Shown here piece by piece: positions 55,376-64,000 of a DNA stretch of 64,000 nt (its first letter is position 1; each line of letters begins with the position of its first letter). The notes below the pieces were generated by a model. It ran no database searches. It was not told where the DNA came from and saw nothing but the letters and a program-made list of their open reading frames with translations. This DNA is from [Clostridium] polysaccharolyticum (GTDB lineage: Bacteria > Bacillota > Clostridia > Lachnospirales > Lachnospiraceae): NCBI RefSeq assembly GCF_900111595.1, contig NZ_FOHN01000014.1, positions 1 to 64,000 on the forward strand, given 5' to 3'. The translations under genes and the position numbers were made by a program.

Positions 55376-58096
55376 TTATGGCTCCACGCCTGCAATCACA
55401 ACCCCATCATAGTACACAACCACTTTTTTATCATCCCCAAAGGAATAATCATTGGTCTGTACAAAGGATGACCAGTCATTTTTCGCAATACGGAATGCCA
55501 CCTGGCCGTTTACTGCATTGTTTACTTTATAATTGCCACTAAATGCTACTTCCAGATAGCTGTCTGCACTATTTGCTGGATTCGTCAATTTCACAATTGA
55601 GCCTTTTACATTCTCTGCAATATTCACATAGTAAGGTGCTACAGAATACATCATGGCGGCAGAGTCAATCCATACAGTTTGATTCTGGCTGCCGTCTGCT
55701 GTGTAATAGTATCTTACTTTTAACTTTGATAAGTCCACAGTTTCAGATGCAGTTCCTGTAATGGAAATGACTTTATTTAGGCAGCTTGCTGTCGCACTGG
55801 TATCTCCTGATACGCTTACTTTTACCAATGGAACTGGTGCTTTACTTGTCTCTACGCTTGGACTTGCCGCAATACTTGGTTCTGGTTCCACACTTGGCTC
55901 TATGCTCGGATCTGCCGCAATACTTGGTTCTGGTTCCACACTTGGCTCTATGCTCGGATCTGCCTCAATACTTGGTTCTATACTTGGACTTACTATAACA
56001 ATCGGCTCTGGTGTCACACTTGGTTCTATACTTGGACTTGGTGACGCTGTATTTACTGGCACGAGTCTCCATAACTGATTAGACGTACCATTAAACACCC
56101 ACTGATATACATTAGCCCCCGAATCCTTGCTGTAATTCTCAACATCAATACAACTTGCGTCATTTGTAAGTCTGGTCATAATGGCAAATGTACCATCTCC
56201 TTGTGGCACAAACTTAAACTGCTGGTTTGCTCCATTTTTATCGGTGTAAAGGGCAATGTTGGTTCCATTGTCTGTCTTTCTGGCTGCAATGTCCAGTACA
56301 TAAGTTGTTCCACCTGCTAACATGGAATAAATCTTGAAATACCCATTGTTACAAGACACCAGACGGAAAGTATCGTAGTCGGCTGGTGAATTAGAACCCC
56401 ATTGCTGAATGTTGGTATTGTTGGCACCAAGGCCATTTTCCACGTTCAGATACAAGCCACTATTGACATTTTGTATCTGGTAAATGCCTTCTTTTGCTTC
56501 GATTGCTACCTCATTTGTTGGAGTAACAGAAGCTGCTTCGGATGGCTTAATAGAAGGTGCTGGTGTGGCAAATGCTTTTGCTGGTGACAGCTCTACGGTT
56601 CCTTTTGGGAAGGAATCAGCTGTAAGGTCATTGATGTAATATTCAATGTTGGTATAGCCTTTGCCGCAGTAATCTTGGCTGGATTCCAAAGAACCATCAC
56701 CAGCGTATGGACTATTGGGATTTAAGCCACGGGCGGATTCCCATGCATCTGGCATTCCGTCTTCGTCACTGTCAAGTGGAGCACCCGTAGTAATCTTGGC
56801 TGGATAATTATAAGTGACACCACAAGCAATGCTGTATTTGTCAATGGTCGCCTTTTGTTCGCTATTGGCTTCCCAGTAAGGTCTTGCACCACTACAAGAA
56901 CCCGTTCCTGTCTTACATTCATACATAACCTGCTGGTCGATTGCTGGACGAGAAGAAGCATTTATGCCCGCACCAGCAAAGCTTAAAACGTGGTCATAGG
57001 CGTCTTGTGGGCTTTCTGCTTTAGCCGCATATGCTACATTTTCACCGTTTATCTGGATGCCATATGGAGAATAGGATTTTACGTTGGATTCATTTCTGCC
57101 ATTGGAACTGCCATAAGTAATTCCTGACCAGTTATTGTAGGTAAGAGAACCGTAGTCCAAACCACCGATAGTAACCATTTTGTTATCCTTCAGGTAAAGT
57201 CCGAAGTTCTCTGGATTGGTGGTGCTGTCAATGCACATGTAGTTGTAGCCACCTTTTGTGGATTTCCCCATTTTCAAATAGTTTCCTACATAGTTCATGT
57301 GTCCGATGGTTCCATATGCGGTCTGATATCCCCAGTCGTAAATGACATTGTTGACGAATTCGGCTGTGGATTTGCCTGGTATCTTTCCCCGGAAATTACG
57401 TGACACGTTATGTACTACCATATTGTGGTGCATGGTGCAGTTGGATTTACCGAACATAATTCCAAAACCATGGATTCCTTTGGAGTGATAGGAAAAGGAG
57501 TTAGATGGTCCAATAATTGACCATTGTACGGTATTGTAATCGTTGTTGGAGTAAAGTCCCCATTGTTCGTCGTTTGCCCAGCCGATGGAACAGTGGTCTA
57601 CGATACAGTTTGCTCCGTCTGCTCCTCCAAATGCATCATAGTCAGCATTGGTACCACGCTCGCCTGGACGTGAGCTGACATAACGTAAAATGATGTTGCT
57701 GCCTCCAAGCCCGATTTTGTTATTTTTCAGGGTGATTCCGCCACCTCCTGGTGCTGTCTGGCCTGCAACGGTAACGTTAGAACGTACTACTACATCACTT
57801 TTTAACTCAATAGTACCTCCTACCTTGAATACAACGATACGATTGGACTTGCTTACAGCATCTCGGAAAGAACCTGCGCCACTGTCATTTAAGTTAGTGA
57901 CATAATAAACTTCTCCGCCCCGGCCTCCAGTTGCGTATTTTCCTCCACCTTCTGCCCCTGGAAATGCAACCGTTTTGGATGCGGCTTTTACGACTGTCTG
58001 CCGTTCTGCCAAAGGAGCAAGGGGAAGGCTGGTGGAAGGGATTGTTACAGCCATAAAAGCGGCTGTCATGAGTGCACACAATTTTCTTTTTCTCAT
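55376..58096 (-). CDS. Secreted PL1 pectate lyase with ricin-type and CBM3-like modules
   Basis: A 906-residue extracellular enzyme that cleaves pectate by beta-elimination. Start MRKRKLCALMTAAFM (ATG 58094-58096) follows GGAGG by five bases; an ATG four codons earlier overlaps that site. Order: signal peptide (about 1-40), right-handed beta-helix (about 45-430) opening FPGAEGGGKYATGGRGGEVY with the VTNLNDSGAGSFRDAV and ILRYVSSRPGER blocks of PL1/pectate lyase superfamily, a calcium-type DSDEDGMPDAWE motif, a linker, a ricin-type trefoil (about 530-680, three QxW-like units), an EPSVEPS/ADPSIEPS repeat linker, and a CBM3 module (about 770-906; WSSFVQTNDYSF is classical CBM3). It shares linkers and CBM3 with the enzymes at 26-35 kb. 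Confidence 0.93.
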   Translation of the reverse strand: MRKRKLCALMTAAFMAVTIPSTSLPLAPLAERQTVVKAASKTVAFPGAEGGGKYATGGRGGEVYYVTNLNDSGAGSFRDAVSKSNRIVVFKVGGTIELKSDVVVRSNVTVAGQTAPGGGGITLKNNKIGLGGSNIILRYVSSRPGERGTNADYDAFGGADGANCIVDHCSIGWANDEQWGLYSNNDYNTVQWSIIGPSNSFSYHSKGIHGFGIMFGKSNCTMHHNMVVHNVSRNFRGKIPGKSTAEFVNNVIYDWGYQTAYGTIGHMNYVGNYLKMGKSTKGGYNYMCIDSTTNPENFGLYLKDNKMVTIGGLDYGSLTYNNWSGITYGSSNGRNESNVKSYSPYGIQINGENVAYAAKAESPQDAYDHVLSFAGAGINASSRPAIDQQVMYECKTGTGSCSGARPYWEANSEQKATIDKYSIACGVTYNYPAKITTGAPLDSDEDGMPDAWESARGLNPNSPYAGDGSLESSQDYCGKGYTNIEYYINDLTADSFPKGTVELSPAKAFATPAPSIKPSEAASVTPTNEVAIEAKEGIYQIQNVNSGLYLNVENGLGANNTNIQQWGSNSPADYDTFRLVSCNNGYFKIYSMLAGGTTYVLDIAARKTDNGTNIALYTDKNGANQQFKFVPQGDGTFAIMTRLTNDASCIDVENYSKDSGANVYQWVFNGTSNQLWRLVPVNTASPSPSIEPSVTPEPIVIVSPSIEPSIEADPSIEPSVEPEPSIAADPSIEPSVEPEPSIAASPSVETSKAPVPLVKVSVSGDTSATASCLNKVISITGTASETVDLSKLKVRYYYTADGSQNQTVWIDSAAMMYSVAPYYVNIAENVKGSIVKLTNPANSADSYLEVAFSGNYKVNNAVNGQVAFRIAKNDWSSFVQTNDYSFGDDKKVVVYYDGVVIAGVEP

Positions 58097-58216
58097 GTTT
58101 ACCTCCATTTCAAATAATCAATAGTTACAATTTAACTATATCATGTAGGGAATAGCGGTTCAATTGGATGATGCCACGGATATATCACAAAAATCCATAA
58201 AAATACACAAAAATGA

Positions 58217-58237
58217 GTGTCACATGATTTGTGACAC
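58217..58237 (-). terminator. Terminator of the transaldolase-like gene
   Basis: 8-bp stem GTGTCACA / TGTGACAC with a 5-base loop, followed on the minus strand by TCATTTTTGTG. About 45 bases after the stop. Confidence 0.8.
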
Positions 58238-58282
58238 CCACTTTCATTTCGTGATATTTCACTTTCTATTTTCAATTGTAAA

Positions 58283-58936
58283 TTATTCGCCAAATACAGC
58301 TTTATAATCCGCCTGGAATTTTGCAATACCTTGATCTGTTAATGGGTGTTTCGTCATTGTTTCGATTACACCATAAGGCACTGTAGCAATATCTGCTCCA
58401 GCTAAAGCACAATCTGTAACGTGAATTGGGTTACGGATAGATGCAGCAATGATTTCTGTTGTTAAGCCATAGTTCTGGAAAATCTGAACGATAGCTTCGA
58501 TTAAATCAATTCCTGGTGTGCTGATATCATCAAGTCTTCCAAGAAATGGAGATACATATGTAGCACCTGCACGAGCAGCAAGTAAAGCCTGGTTTGCACT
58601 AAAAATCAAAGTTACATTTGTTTTGATTCCTTCGCTTGCAAGAACCTTTACTGCTTTTAATCCTTCTACAGTCATAGGAATTTTAACAACCATATTTGGA
58701 TGAATTGCTGCGATTTCACGGCCTTCTTTAATCATTCCTTCTGCATCCAGTGTAGTAGCTTTTACTTCTCCACTGATAGGACCATCTACGATAGAAGCGA
58801 TTTCTTTAATTACTTCATTAAAGTCTCTTCCTTCTTTTGCAATTAAAGATGGATTTGTTGTAACACCACAGATTACACCCATATCATTTGCTTTTTTAAT
58901 ATCTTCTACATTAGCGGTATCAATAAAAAATTTCAT
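58283..58936 (-). CDS. Transaldolase / fructose-6-phosphate aldolase family protein
   Basis: A 217-residue short transaldolase (TalC/FSA type). It starts [20 protein letters not shown], with [14 protein letters not shown] next; the Schiff-base lysine is Lys85 in VVKIPMT, and the [13 protein letters not shown] block is canonical. These enzymes interconvert sedoheptulose-7-phosphate and glyceraldehyde-3-phosphate with fructose-6-phosphate and erythrose-4-phosphate, or cleave fructose-6-phosphate. The residue that separates the two activities (Tyr/Phe/Gln near the active site) was not resolved, so I give no symbol. It stands alone with its own promoter (59027-59055) and terminator. Confidence 0.93.
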   Translation of the reverse strand: MKFFIDTANVEDIKKANDMGVICGVTTNPSLIAKEGRDFNEVIKEIASIVDGPISGEVKATTLDAEGMIKEGREIAAIHPNMVVKIPMTVEGLKAVKVLASEGIKTNVTLIFSANQALLAARAGATYVSPFLGRLDDISTPGIDLIEAIVQIFQNYGLTTEIIAASIRNPIHVTDCALAGADIATVPYGVIETMTKHPLTDQGIAKFQADYKAVFGE

Positions 58937-59026
58937 GTTTATAATCCTTCTTTCCGTTATTCTATTGTGCTGTCTTTTCAGCTATGTCTGTAATAATAAA
59001 ACTTATGTACTATTTATAACACTTTC

Positions 59027-59055
59027 ATTTTATACATTCCTTTCACTTGTGTCAA
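59027..59055 (-). promoter_or_regulatory. Promoter of the transaldolase-like gene
   Basis: TTGACA (59050-59055, minus), 17-base spacer, TAAAAT (59027-59032). Leader of about 85 bases. Confidence 0.65.
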
Positions 59056-59146
59056 TTGTTATTCCTTAGTTTGTGATATACATTTTGCATATAATTTTCA
59101 TCAAAATCTTGTTACTATTTCTATTGTGTTCTGCTTCTTTTCCACT

Positions 59147-59209
59147 TTACACAAGAACAAAGGCCACAAGCCCTTCTACACTTGTTAAAAACTCCTTAAT
59201 CCGCTTCAT
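59147..59209 (-). CDS. 20-residue small ORF with strong ribosome binding site
   Basis: ATG 59207-59209 to TAA 59147-59149, six bases after AAAAGGAG. The peptide MKRIKEFLTSVEGLVAFVLV has a basic amphipathic start and a hydrophobic end, as in small membrane-active or leader peptides. It lies 58 bases downstream of the COG3044-type ATPase stop and could be read on the same transcript. No family recognised. Confidence 0.4.
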   Translation of the reverse strand: MKRIKEFLTSVEGLVAFVLV

Positions 59210-59267
59210 TTCTTACTCCTTTTAACAATCCAGAACACGTTAAGAATTCTGCTGCAGTTTTCATAAT

Positions 59268-60968
59268 TTAATGTTCCTCTTTCATTTTTACATAACGATT
59301 AATACACCCACAGATTTCACATTTTCTTGGTACTGCCATATCGGTTAAATTACTTCCCTTTATTGCTTGTGCAAACCCTTTCTTCTGAATAGATATTATC
59401 GCTTTATCCACAATCTCTGACACAGAAACTGCTTGTCCTAAGTATTCATCTTGTAAACAGTCCAGTATTTTGGCTATTCCAGTCATTTGTACACCATCTG
59501 CAATCTGTTCCAGATAACGAAGATCCACATTTTCCTTGTTTATTAAGAAACCGTCACGCCCCATTGTTTTCATTTTGCTTCCACGGCCGTCCCTTCCTCT
59601 TTTCTTTCGAAATGTAATGGTCCGCTCATGTTTTTTCCAGTCCAGTGCTGCATTACAGTCAAAATTAAGCGGATAATTTTCTGCTGCTTTCTTAGCCTGC
59701 TCTGTAATCTCATAAGGTTCATACCCATCCATCTGGATAATAGTATCTGCCACATGAAAGAATGCTCCGCAGCTTCCTGCTACCAATATAGTTGAAATCC
59801 CTTCTTGCTGATATAGTCCTCGAACTCTTCTTATAAATGGCACAATCGGTTCTTTTCCTGGAGAAACAACGGCTTCCATCAACTGGTCTCGAATCATAAA
59901 GTTTGCAGCACTTGTGTCTTCATCTAATAAAAGCACTTTCGAACCTGCTTCTATGGCTTCCACTACATTAGCTGCCTGAGAGGTAGAGCCACTGGCATCT
60001 AATGTAGAAAATGATGCAGTTTCTTTCGCATTTGGAAGATTCTTTATAAAAAGACTAATATCTGTGTTACAGATGCTTCTGCCATCTTCTGCACGAATTT
60101 TAAATGCGGTATCGTCTGTAACAATATATTCTCTTCCATCTCCTGCTATATGAGAATAAACTGCCCACTGCAAAGCTTGTAATAAAGTGGATTTTCCATG
60201 ATAGCCTCCACCTACTATTAATGTAACGCCTTTTCGAATTGCCATCCCACTAATAGTTCCGTAATGTGGAAGGTTCCAAGTGACTTCCATAGATTTCGGA
60301 GACTTAAATGGAATTGCTCCTTTCATTGGGCGCTGAGATACCCCACTTTCTCTTGGTAATATAGCTCCATTGGCAACAAAGGCAATGATTCCATCTTGCT
60401 TCATCTGTTGTCGAATATATGCCTGGTCATCTGCTAATTCTATAACCTTCTTTAGCCGCATCTGGTCTAAATTTGCATAAAGGCATGTCTGTTCTACGCA
60501 TTCTGGCAAAAACTGAAATAGAATTTTTTCTAATTCTCTCGCATTGATACTTCTTCCATTGGCAGGAAACCCTACTGCAAAATGAATCCGAACTTCTCCA
60601 TCCGCTCCACTTACTGAGCAGGCACTTCGCTCTAATATCTCCTGTCCACATGAGCAGACTGCAATTAATCCGCTTTTTCCTGAACCATTTGCTTTAAACG
60701 TGTATTTCTCAATCTGCTTTTGAAAAAGCCTAAGTAGCTGGTCTTCTAATGCAATACAACGATGTTTCATCTCATAATAGGCTTTTGGAAATCCTGCTTT
60801 TTCTCCTGACACTTTTACAGATACTCTGGAAGGTGCCGCAAAAGGATCTCCCTGCACATGTTCTATGATAAGCTGATAAGTTCCAAACTGGTAACTGCCC
60901 TTTAAACTCTTGTAAGCTGGATATCCTTTATGATCAATGGACTGTAATAACGTCTTTAGCTGTTTCAT
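59268..60968 (-). CDS. COG3044-type ABC-class ATPase
   Basis: A 566-residue cytoplasmic protein of the predicted ABC-class ATPase family (COG3044, PF09818). The N-terminal half carries a lid-like region (YFPANGRSINARELEKILF-type block: VGFPANGRSINARELEKILF), and the ATPase core has Walker A GGGYHGKSTLLQ (about 255-266), a signature-like region, and Walker B VLLLDEDTSAANFMIRD. The last 100 residues include DGRGSKMKTMGRDGF and a CxxCGC motif (CEICGC) near the end. The family is related to RNA-binding ATPases such as trypanosome MRB1590, but bacterial members are uncharacterised. It starts 70 bases after the DXS-like gene with GGAGGAAG in front, so the two are probably co-transcribed. Confidence 0.85.
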   Translation of the reverse strand: MKQLKTLLQSIDHKGYPAYKSLKGSYQFGTYQLIIEHVQGDPFAAPSRVSVKVSGEKAGFPKAYYEMKHRCIALEDQLLRLFQKQIEKYTFKANGSGKSGLIAVCSCGQEILERSACSVSGADGEVRIHFAVGFPANGRSINARELEKILFQFLPECVEQTCLYANLDQMRLKKVIELADDQAYIRQQMKQDGIIAFVANGAILPRESGVSQRPMKGAIPFKSPKSMEVTWNLPHYGTISGMAIRKGVTLIVGGGYHGKSTLLQALQWAVYSHIAGDGREYIVTDDTAFKIRAEDGRSICNTDISLFIKNLPNAKETASFSTLDASGSTSQAANVVEAIEAGSKVLLLDEDTSAANFMIRDQLMEAVVSPGKEPIVPFIRRVRGLYQQEGISTILVAGSCGAFFHVADTIIQMDGYEPYEITEQAKKAAENYPLNFDCNAALDWKKHERTITFRKKRGRDGRGSKMKTMGRDGFLINKENVDLRYLEQIADGVQMTGIAKILDCLQDEYLGQAVSVSEIVDKAIISIQKKGFAQAIKGSNLTDMAVPRKCEICGCINRYVKMKEEH

Positions 60969-61038
60969 TTCTTCTTCCTCCTGACTTTACGCACTATAAC
61001 CATTCTTACTTGTTTCAAGGGAAAATGCAACCATTAAT

Positions 61039-62790
61039 TTATCTCTTCTGCTTCACAAGACTGCGAATATCTTCCACAACCTGTTCTACTGAAATTCCAT
61101 TTTCCTTTAAAAGTTCTTCCACTACATAACAGTCCGGAAAACTCTTCCTGATACCATAATTTTTCACTTTAATATCATAGGTTCCAAGGAAGCTTGCGAT
61201 TTTCTGTCCATAGCCTCCTTCGATAATGCCGTCCTCTAACACAATTACAAGTTTATAGTCTTTTTCAAGTCCTTTTAGCAGTTCTTCATCAATCCCAGAT
61301 ACAAACTTTGGATTAATCAAAGTTCCATCTACCTGTTCCGCAATCTGCTGTCCCATCTGATAAAATGATCCTGCTGCAATAACCACCACATCTTTACCTG
61401 TCCTTGTAACCTGATATTTATTCAGGCTGCTGTAATCTGTGGTATCTTCTATCCCCGTTGATATAACACCATTAGCAGGGACACGGATAGCCACTGGATG
61501 CTCTCTCTGCGTCATAGACCATTTAAGCATAGCAAAATATTCTTCCTTGCAAGTTGGAGAAAGGTATACAAGGTTAGGAATATTACCAAGCATTGCAATA
61601 TCAAATAGTCCTAGATGTGTTACGTCTGACATTCCAAAGACAGAACCTCCAAAGACTAAAAATGTCACTGGATTGTTGTTAATACATAAATCCTGTGAAA
61701 CCTGATCGTATGTTCTTTGAAGGAATGAACTTACAACACCATAAACAGGTGTTCCACCTCGTTTTGAAATACCAGATGCTAATGCAACTGCATGTTCTTC
61801 TGCGATACCTACATCTACAAACTGCTTACCAGCTTCGTCTCTTCTTGCTTTATGGAATCCGATTACCCCTGGAGTTCCTGAAGAAATTACAACAACCTTT
61901 TCATCTTCTTTCATTTTCTTCAACAGATATTCGGCTGTTAAATCTTCGTAGCTTTCGCCATCTCCAAAATGCATCTTAGACTGTCCAGATGGCATTTCAA
62001 ACGGGAAGTTCCAGTGCCACTGTTCTTTGTCATTCTCTGCTGGTGCAAATCCTTTTCCTTTGATGGTGTGAATGTGTACTACTACTGGCTTTGTAGTATC
62101 TTTGACTTCTTGGAACACGTCGATTAATTCTTTTAAGTCATGGCCATCTTTTACAAAACGATAGTCAAATCCTAAAGCTTTAAAGAAATTGCATTCACAT
62201 TTTCCCTCAGATTCTCTTAATGCTCTTAAATTCTGATATAAACCACCGTGATTTTCCGCAATAGACATGTCGTTGTCATTTACAATTACAATAGTGCCAG
62301 TGCCTGCTTCGGCAAGATTGTTCAGCCCTTCATAAGCCTCTCCACCACTTAGGGAGCCATCTCCAATTATGGCAATTATGTTCTCTGTGCCACCTGTTAA
62401 ATCACGACCTTTGGCAAGTCCACAAGCAAGGCTCACAGATGTAGATGTATGCCCAATGTTAAAGAAGTCATGCGGACTTTCTTCAGGATTCGTATATCCC
62501 GTTACATCCTCATAATGATCTGGATTTAAAAATGCATCCTTTCTTCCTGTTAGCATTTTATGCGTATAACTCTGGTGTGAAACATCATAAACAATTTTAT
62601 CTGCTGGTGACTGAAATACATAGTGGAGTGCAACCGTCATTTCTACCATTCCAAGGTTTGGACCTATATGTCCACCGTGATTACTTAATTTTGAAAGAAG
62701 TGTGGTTCGAACTTCGTCACTTAATATTTTTAATTGTTCCATAGAAAGTACTTTTATATCTTCTGGGGAGTTAATTTTCTCTAATATCAT
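61039..62790 (-). CDS. Divergent 1-deoxy-D-xylulose-5-phosphate synthase-like enzyme
   Basis: A 583-residue thiamine-diphosphate enzyme of the DXS/transketolase family. It keeps the DXS layout: GGHIGPNLGMVEMTVALHYV, DVSHQSYTHKMLTGR, the ThDP motif GDGSLSGGEAYEGLN then IVNDNDMSIAENHGG, and the Pyr-domain GIAEEHAVALASG with catalytic Glu. Canonical DXS has DVGHQAY, GDGALTGGMA and is near 620 residues; here these are DVSHQSY and GDGSLSGG, and the chain is about 40 shorter. It may be a second DXS, or a related enzyme with another donor or acceptor. The neighbours (an ATPase and a LysR regulator) do not point to isoprenoids. ATG at 62788-62790 behind GGAGG. Confidence 0.8.
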   Translation of the reverse strand: MILEKINSPEDIKVLSMEQLKILSDEVRTTLLSKLSNHGGHIGPNLGMVEMTVALHYVFQSPADKIVYDVSHQSYTHKMLTGRKDAFLNPDHYEDVTGYTNPEESPHDFFNIGHTSTSVSLACGLAKGRDLTGGTENIIAIIGDGSLSGGEAYEGLNNLAEAGTGTIVIVNDNDMSIAENHGGLYQNLRALRESEGKCECNFFKALGFDYRFVKDGHDLKELIDVFQEVKDTTKPVVVHIHTIKGKGFAPAENDKEQWHWNFPFEMPSGQSKMHFGDGESYEDLTAEYLLKKMKEDEKVVVISSGTPGVIGFHKARRDEAGKQFVDVGIAEEHAVALASGISKRGGTPVYGVVSSFLQRTYDQVSQDLCINNNPVTFLVFGGSVFGMSDVTHLGLFDIAMLGNIPNLVYLSPTCKEEYFAMLKWSMTQREHPVAIRVPANGVISTGIEDTTDYSSLNKYQVTRTGKDVVVIAAGSFYQMGQQIAEQVDGTLINPKFVSGIDEELLKGLEKDYKLVIVLEDGIIEGGYGQKIASFLGTYDIKVKNYGIRKSFPDCYVVEELLKENGISVEQVVEDIRSLVKQKR

Positions 62791-62927
62791 ATAAAACCTC
62801 CATTAATTTCGTAATACTACTATCTTATTTTGAATTCCAGTCCTGTGTCAAGTCCTAATTCAGAAAGCTATACTTTATATATCAAGATTCGTGACAGTTT
62901 TTATCTATATTTAGCTCTAATAATAAT

Positions 62928-63836
62928 TTAATATAACACTTTATGCTCGTATTTTTGTAATTCTTCAATATAAACTTTCCCAATCTCACTTAAATGAGTC
63001 CCTTTCCGTTTAATATAGCCTATCGTCATTTTTTCCGTCTGCACAAGTGGAACGGCTTTATAGTCATTTCCATTTAATTCCTCACAAATAATTCCAGAGC
63101 ATAAAGTGTATCCATTAAGCCCAATCATCAGATTTAGCATGGTTGCTCTGTCATTTGCCTTGATTACTTTTTTGTACTCGTATGTACTTTTCATTTCCTC
63201 CGCCAGAAAGAACGAATTGTTCTTTCCCTGGTCAAATGCCAGGCAGGGATAGTCCTGCAGTTCTTCCAAGGAGATAACCTCCTGATTGGCCAATGGATGT
63301 CCTGCCCATAGATACACATAAGTATTGCACTGAAACATTTCTTCAAATTCCAGATTATTTTCATTTAATACTTTCATAAGAACCTGCTGATTGAAATCTG
63401 TGGTATATAGTACTCCTAGTTCACTTTTAAAGCTTTTCACATTTTCTATTACTTCATAAGTTTTCGTTTCATAAACAGCAAATTCATATTCTTCCATCCC
63501 TGCCTGCTTCGCCATTTCCATAAAAGCTTTTACGGCAAATGTATAATGCTGCATGGATACACTAAACTTTTTCTTTATCTTTTTCTCAATATACTTTTCC
63601 TCTAATAGCTGAAACTGTTCTTGTACCTGTCTGGCATAACCTAAAAATTCTTCTCCCTCAGGAGTCATAGCAATTCCACGATTACTCCTTTGAAATATCT
63701 CAATTCCGATCTCTTTTTCTAACTCCTTAATAGTTCCTGACAAACTAGGCTGTGAAATAAAAAGTTCCTTGGCTGCCATATTCATGGAACCAGAATCCGC
63801 AATGGCAATTACGTATTTTAACTGTTGCAATGTCAT
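62928..63836 (-). CDS. LysR family transcriptional regulator
   Basis: A 302-residue regulator. The N-terminal winged helix is classic: TLQQLKYVIAIADSGSMNMA with KELFISQPSLSGTIKELEKE and IGIEIFQRSNRGIAMTPEG. The C-terminal domain (about 90-302) is a LysR-type effector-binding fold. It is transcribed away from a gene that begins just beyond the right edge; two ATAG-(4 or 5)-CTAT palindromes in the gap are candidate binding sites for it. Target and effector are unknown. Confidence 0.93.
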   Translation of the reverse strand: MTLQQLKYVIAIADSGSMNMAAKELFISQPSLSGTIKELEKEIGIEIFQRSNRGIAMTPEGEEFLGYARQVQEQFQLLEEKYIEKKIKKKFSVSMQHYTFAVKAFMEMAKQAGMEEYEFAVYETKTYEVIENVKSFKSELGVLYTTDFNQQVLMKVLNENNLEFEEMFQCNTYVYLWAGHPLANQEVISLEELQDYPCLAFDQGKNNSFFLAEEMKSTYEYKKVIKANDRATMLNLMIGLNGYTLCSGIICEELNGNDYKAVPLVQTEKMTIGYIKRKGTHLSEIGKVYIEELQKYEHKVLY

Positions 63837-63879
63837 ATCTGCACCTCATAACATTCCTAATATCTTTTTTCCTATTCCT

Positions 63880-63920
63880 ATAGTACCACTATGAAATCTA
63901 CAAAAACAATAGATAACTAT
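63880..63920. promoter_or_regulatory. Candidate LysR binding sites
   Basis: Two dyads, ATAG-TACCA-CTAT (63880-63892) and ATAG-ATAA-CTAT (63909-63920), lie in the divergent region between the LysR gene and the right-edge promoter. Confidence 0.5.
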
Positions 63921-63948
63921 AAAAATTATTTTTTCATCTACTATTTTC

Positions 63949-63996
63949 TTGACTGCCAAGCATCTAATTATTAAAATTGAATCTAATTCATAGGAG
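63949..63996 (+). promoter_or_regulatory. Promoter and ribosome site of a gene beyond the right edge
   Basis: TTGACT (63949-63954), 17-base spacer, TAAAAT (63972-63977), then AGGAG (63992-63996) in the last bases. A plus-strand gene should start within about ten bases past the window. Confidence 0.6.
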
Positions 63997-64000
63997 AGTG

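Larger units (their letters stand above)
58937..59267. other. Intergenic region with tal promoter and a 20-codon ORF
   Basis: 331 bases. Contains the aldolase promoter (59027-59055), a 20-codon ORF (59147-59209) and a palindrome AGAATTCT near 59243. No other gene seen. Confidence 0.7.

Overview
The window looks like chromosome from a low-GC, spore-forming, plant-fibre-degrading anaerobe of the Clostridia, most likely Lachnospiraceae; I do not assign a species. The reasons are a gerA-type spore germination operon, a T-box in front of aspS, an [FeFe] hydrogenase, Shine-Dalgarno-driven AT-rich genes, and a set of secreted modular glycan-degrading enzymes joined by Pro/Ser linkers. Most genes lie on the minus strand. 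I saw no rRNA, tRNA, CRISPR array or intact mobile element.

Layout. 1-0.3 kb: internally deleted IS110-type transposase remnant. 0.5-2.8 kb: secreted SGNH esterase with binding modules. 3-9.4 kb: chemoreceptor, aspS with its T-box, a decayed acetyltransferase, and an [FeFe] hydrogenase. 9.6-13.1 kb: an OPT peptide transporter divergent from a DUF917 protein. 13.3-18.6 kb: a CDP-alcohol phosphatidyltransferase homologue lacking key aspartates, a MATE pump, a Fic protein, a GIY-YIG/DUF4357 pseudogene and an RlmD-like rRNA methyltransferase. 18.7-22.6 kb: a germinant-receptor operon (A-C-B order) behind a sigma-G-like promoter. 22.7-25.4 kb: a Pro/Arg-repeat protein, a lipoprotein and a flavodoxin.

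25.5-37 kb is a plant-polysaccharide island: AraC regulator, GH9 cellulase, GH26 mannanase-type enzyme, an unknown protein, GH53 galactanase, a broken MalF/GanP-type sugar permease, and a LacI regulator. TTGCGCAA boxes flank the permease promoter, overlap the LacI promoter and, with one mismatch, lie upstream of GH26. 37-42.6 kb: an ABC exporter-like operon with a beta-propeller-like protein, preceded by a small secreted protein and a small membrane protein. 42.7-47 kb: a tight four-gene operon (YibE/F, a PilZ-like plus U32-like protein, a U32 protein, TrmO). 47-58 kb: a 2016-residue secreted PHP-domain protein, an MBL hydrolase, an McrA-like HNH nuclease and a PL1 pectate lyase. 58-64 kb: transaldolase-like aldolase, a COG3044-type ATPase, a divergent DXS-like enzyme and a LysR regulator with a divergent promoter running out of the window.

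How it fits together. The secreted enzymes attack cellulose, mannan, galactan and pectin. The GH9, GH26, GH53 and PL1 enzymes end in related CBM3-like modules, which suggests shared targeting to the cell wall. The galactan-uptake permease has decayed while its promoter, operators and the downstream galactanase persist, so galactan import must depend on another locus or has been lost. Several small open reading frames with good ribosome binding sites have no recognised function.
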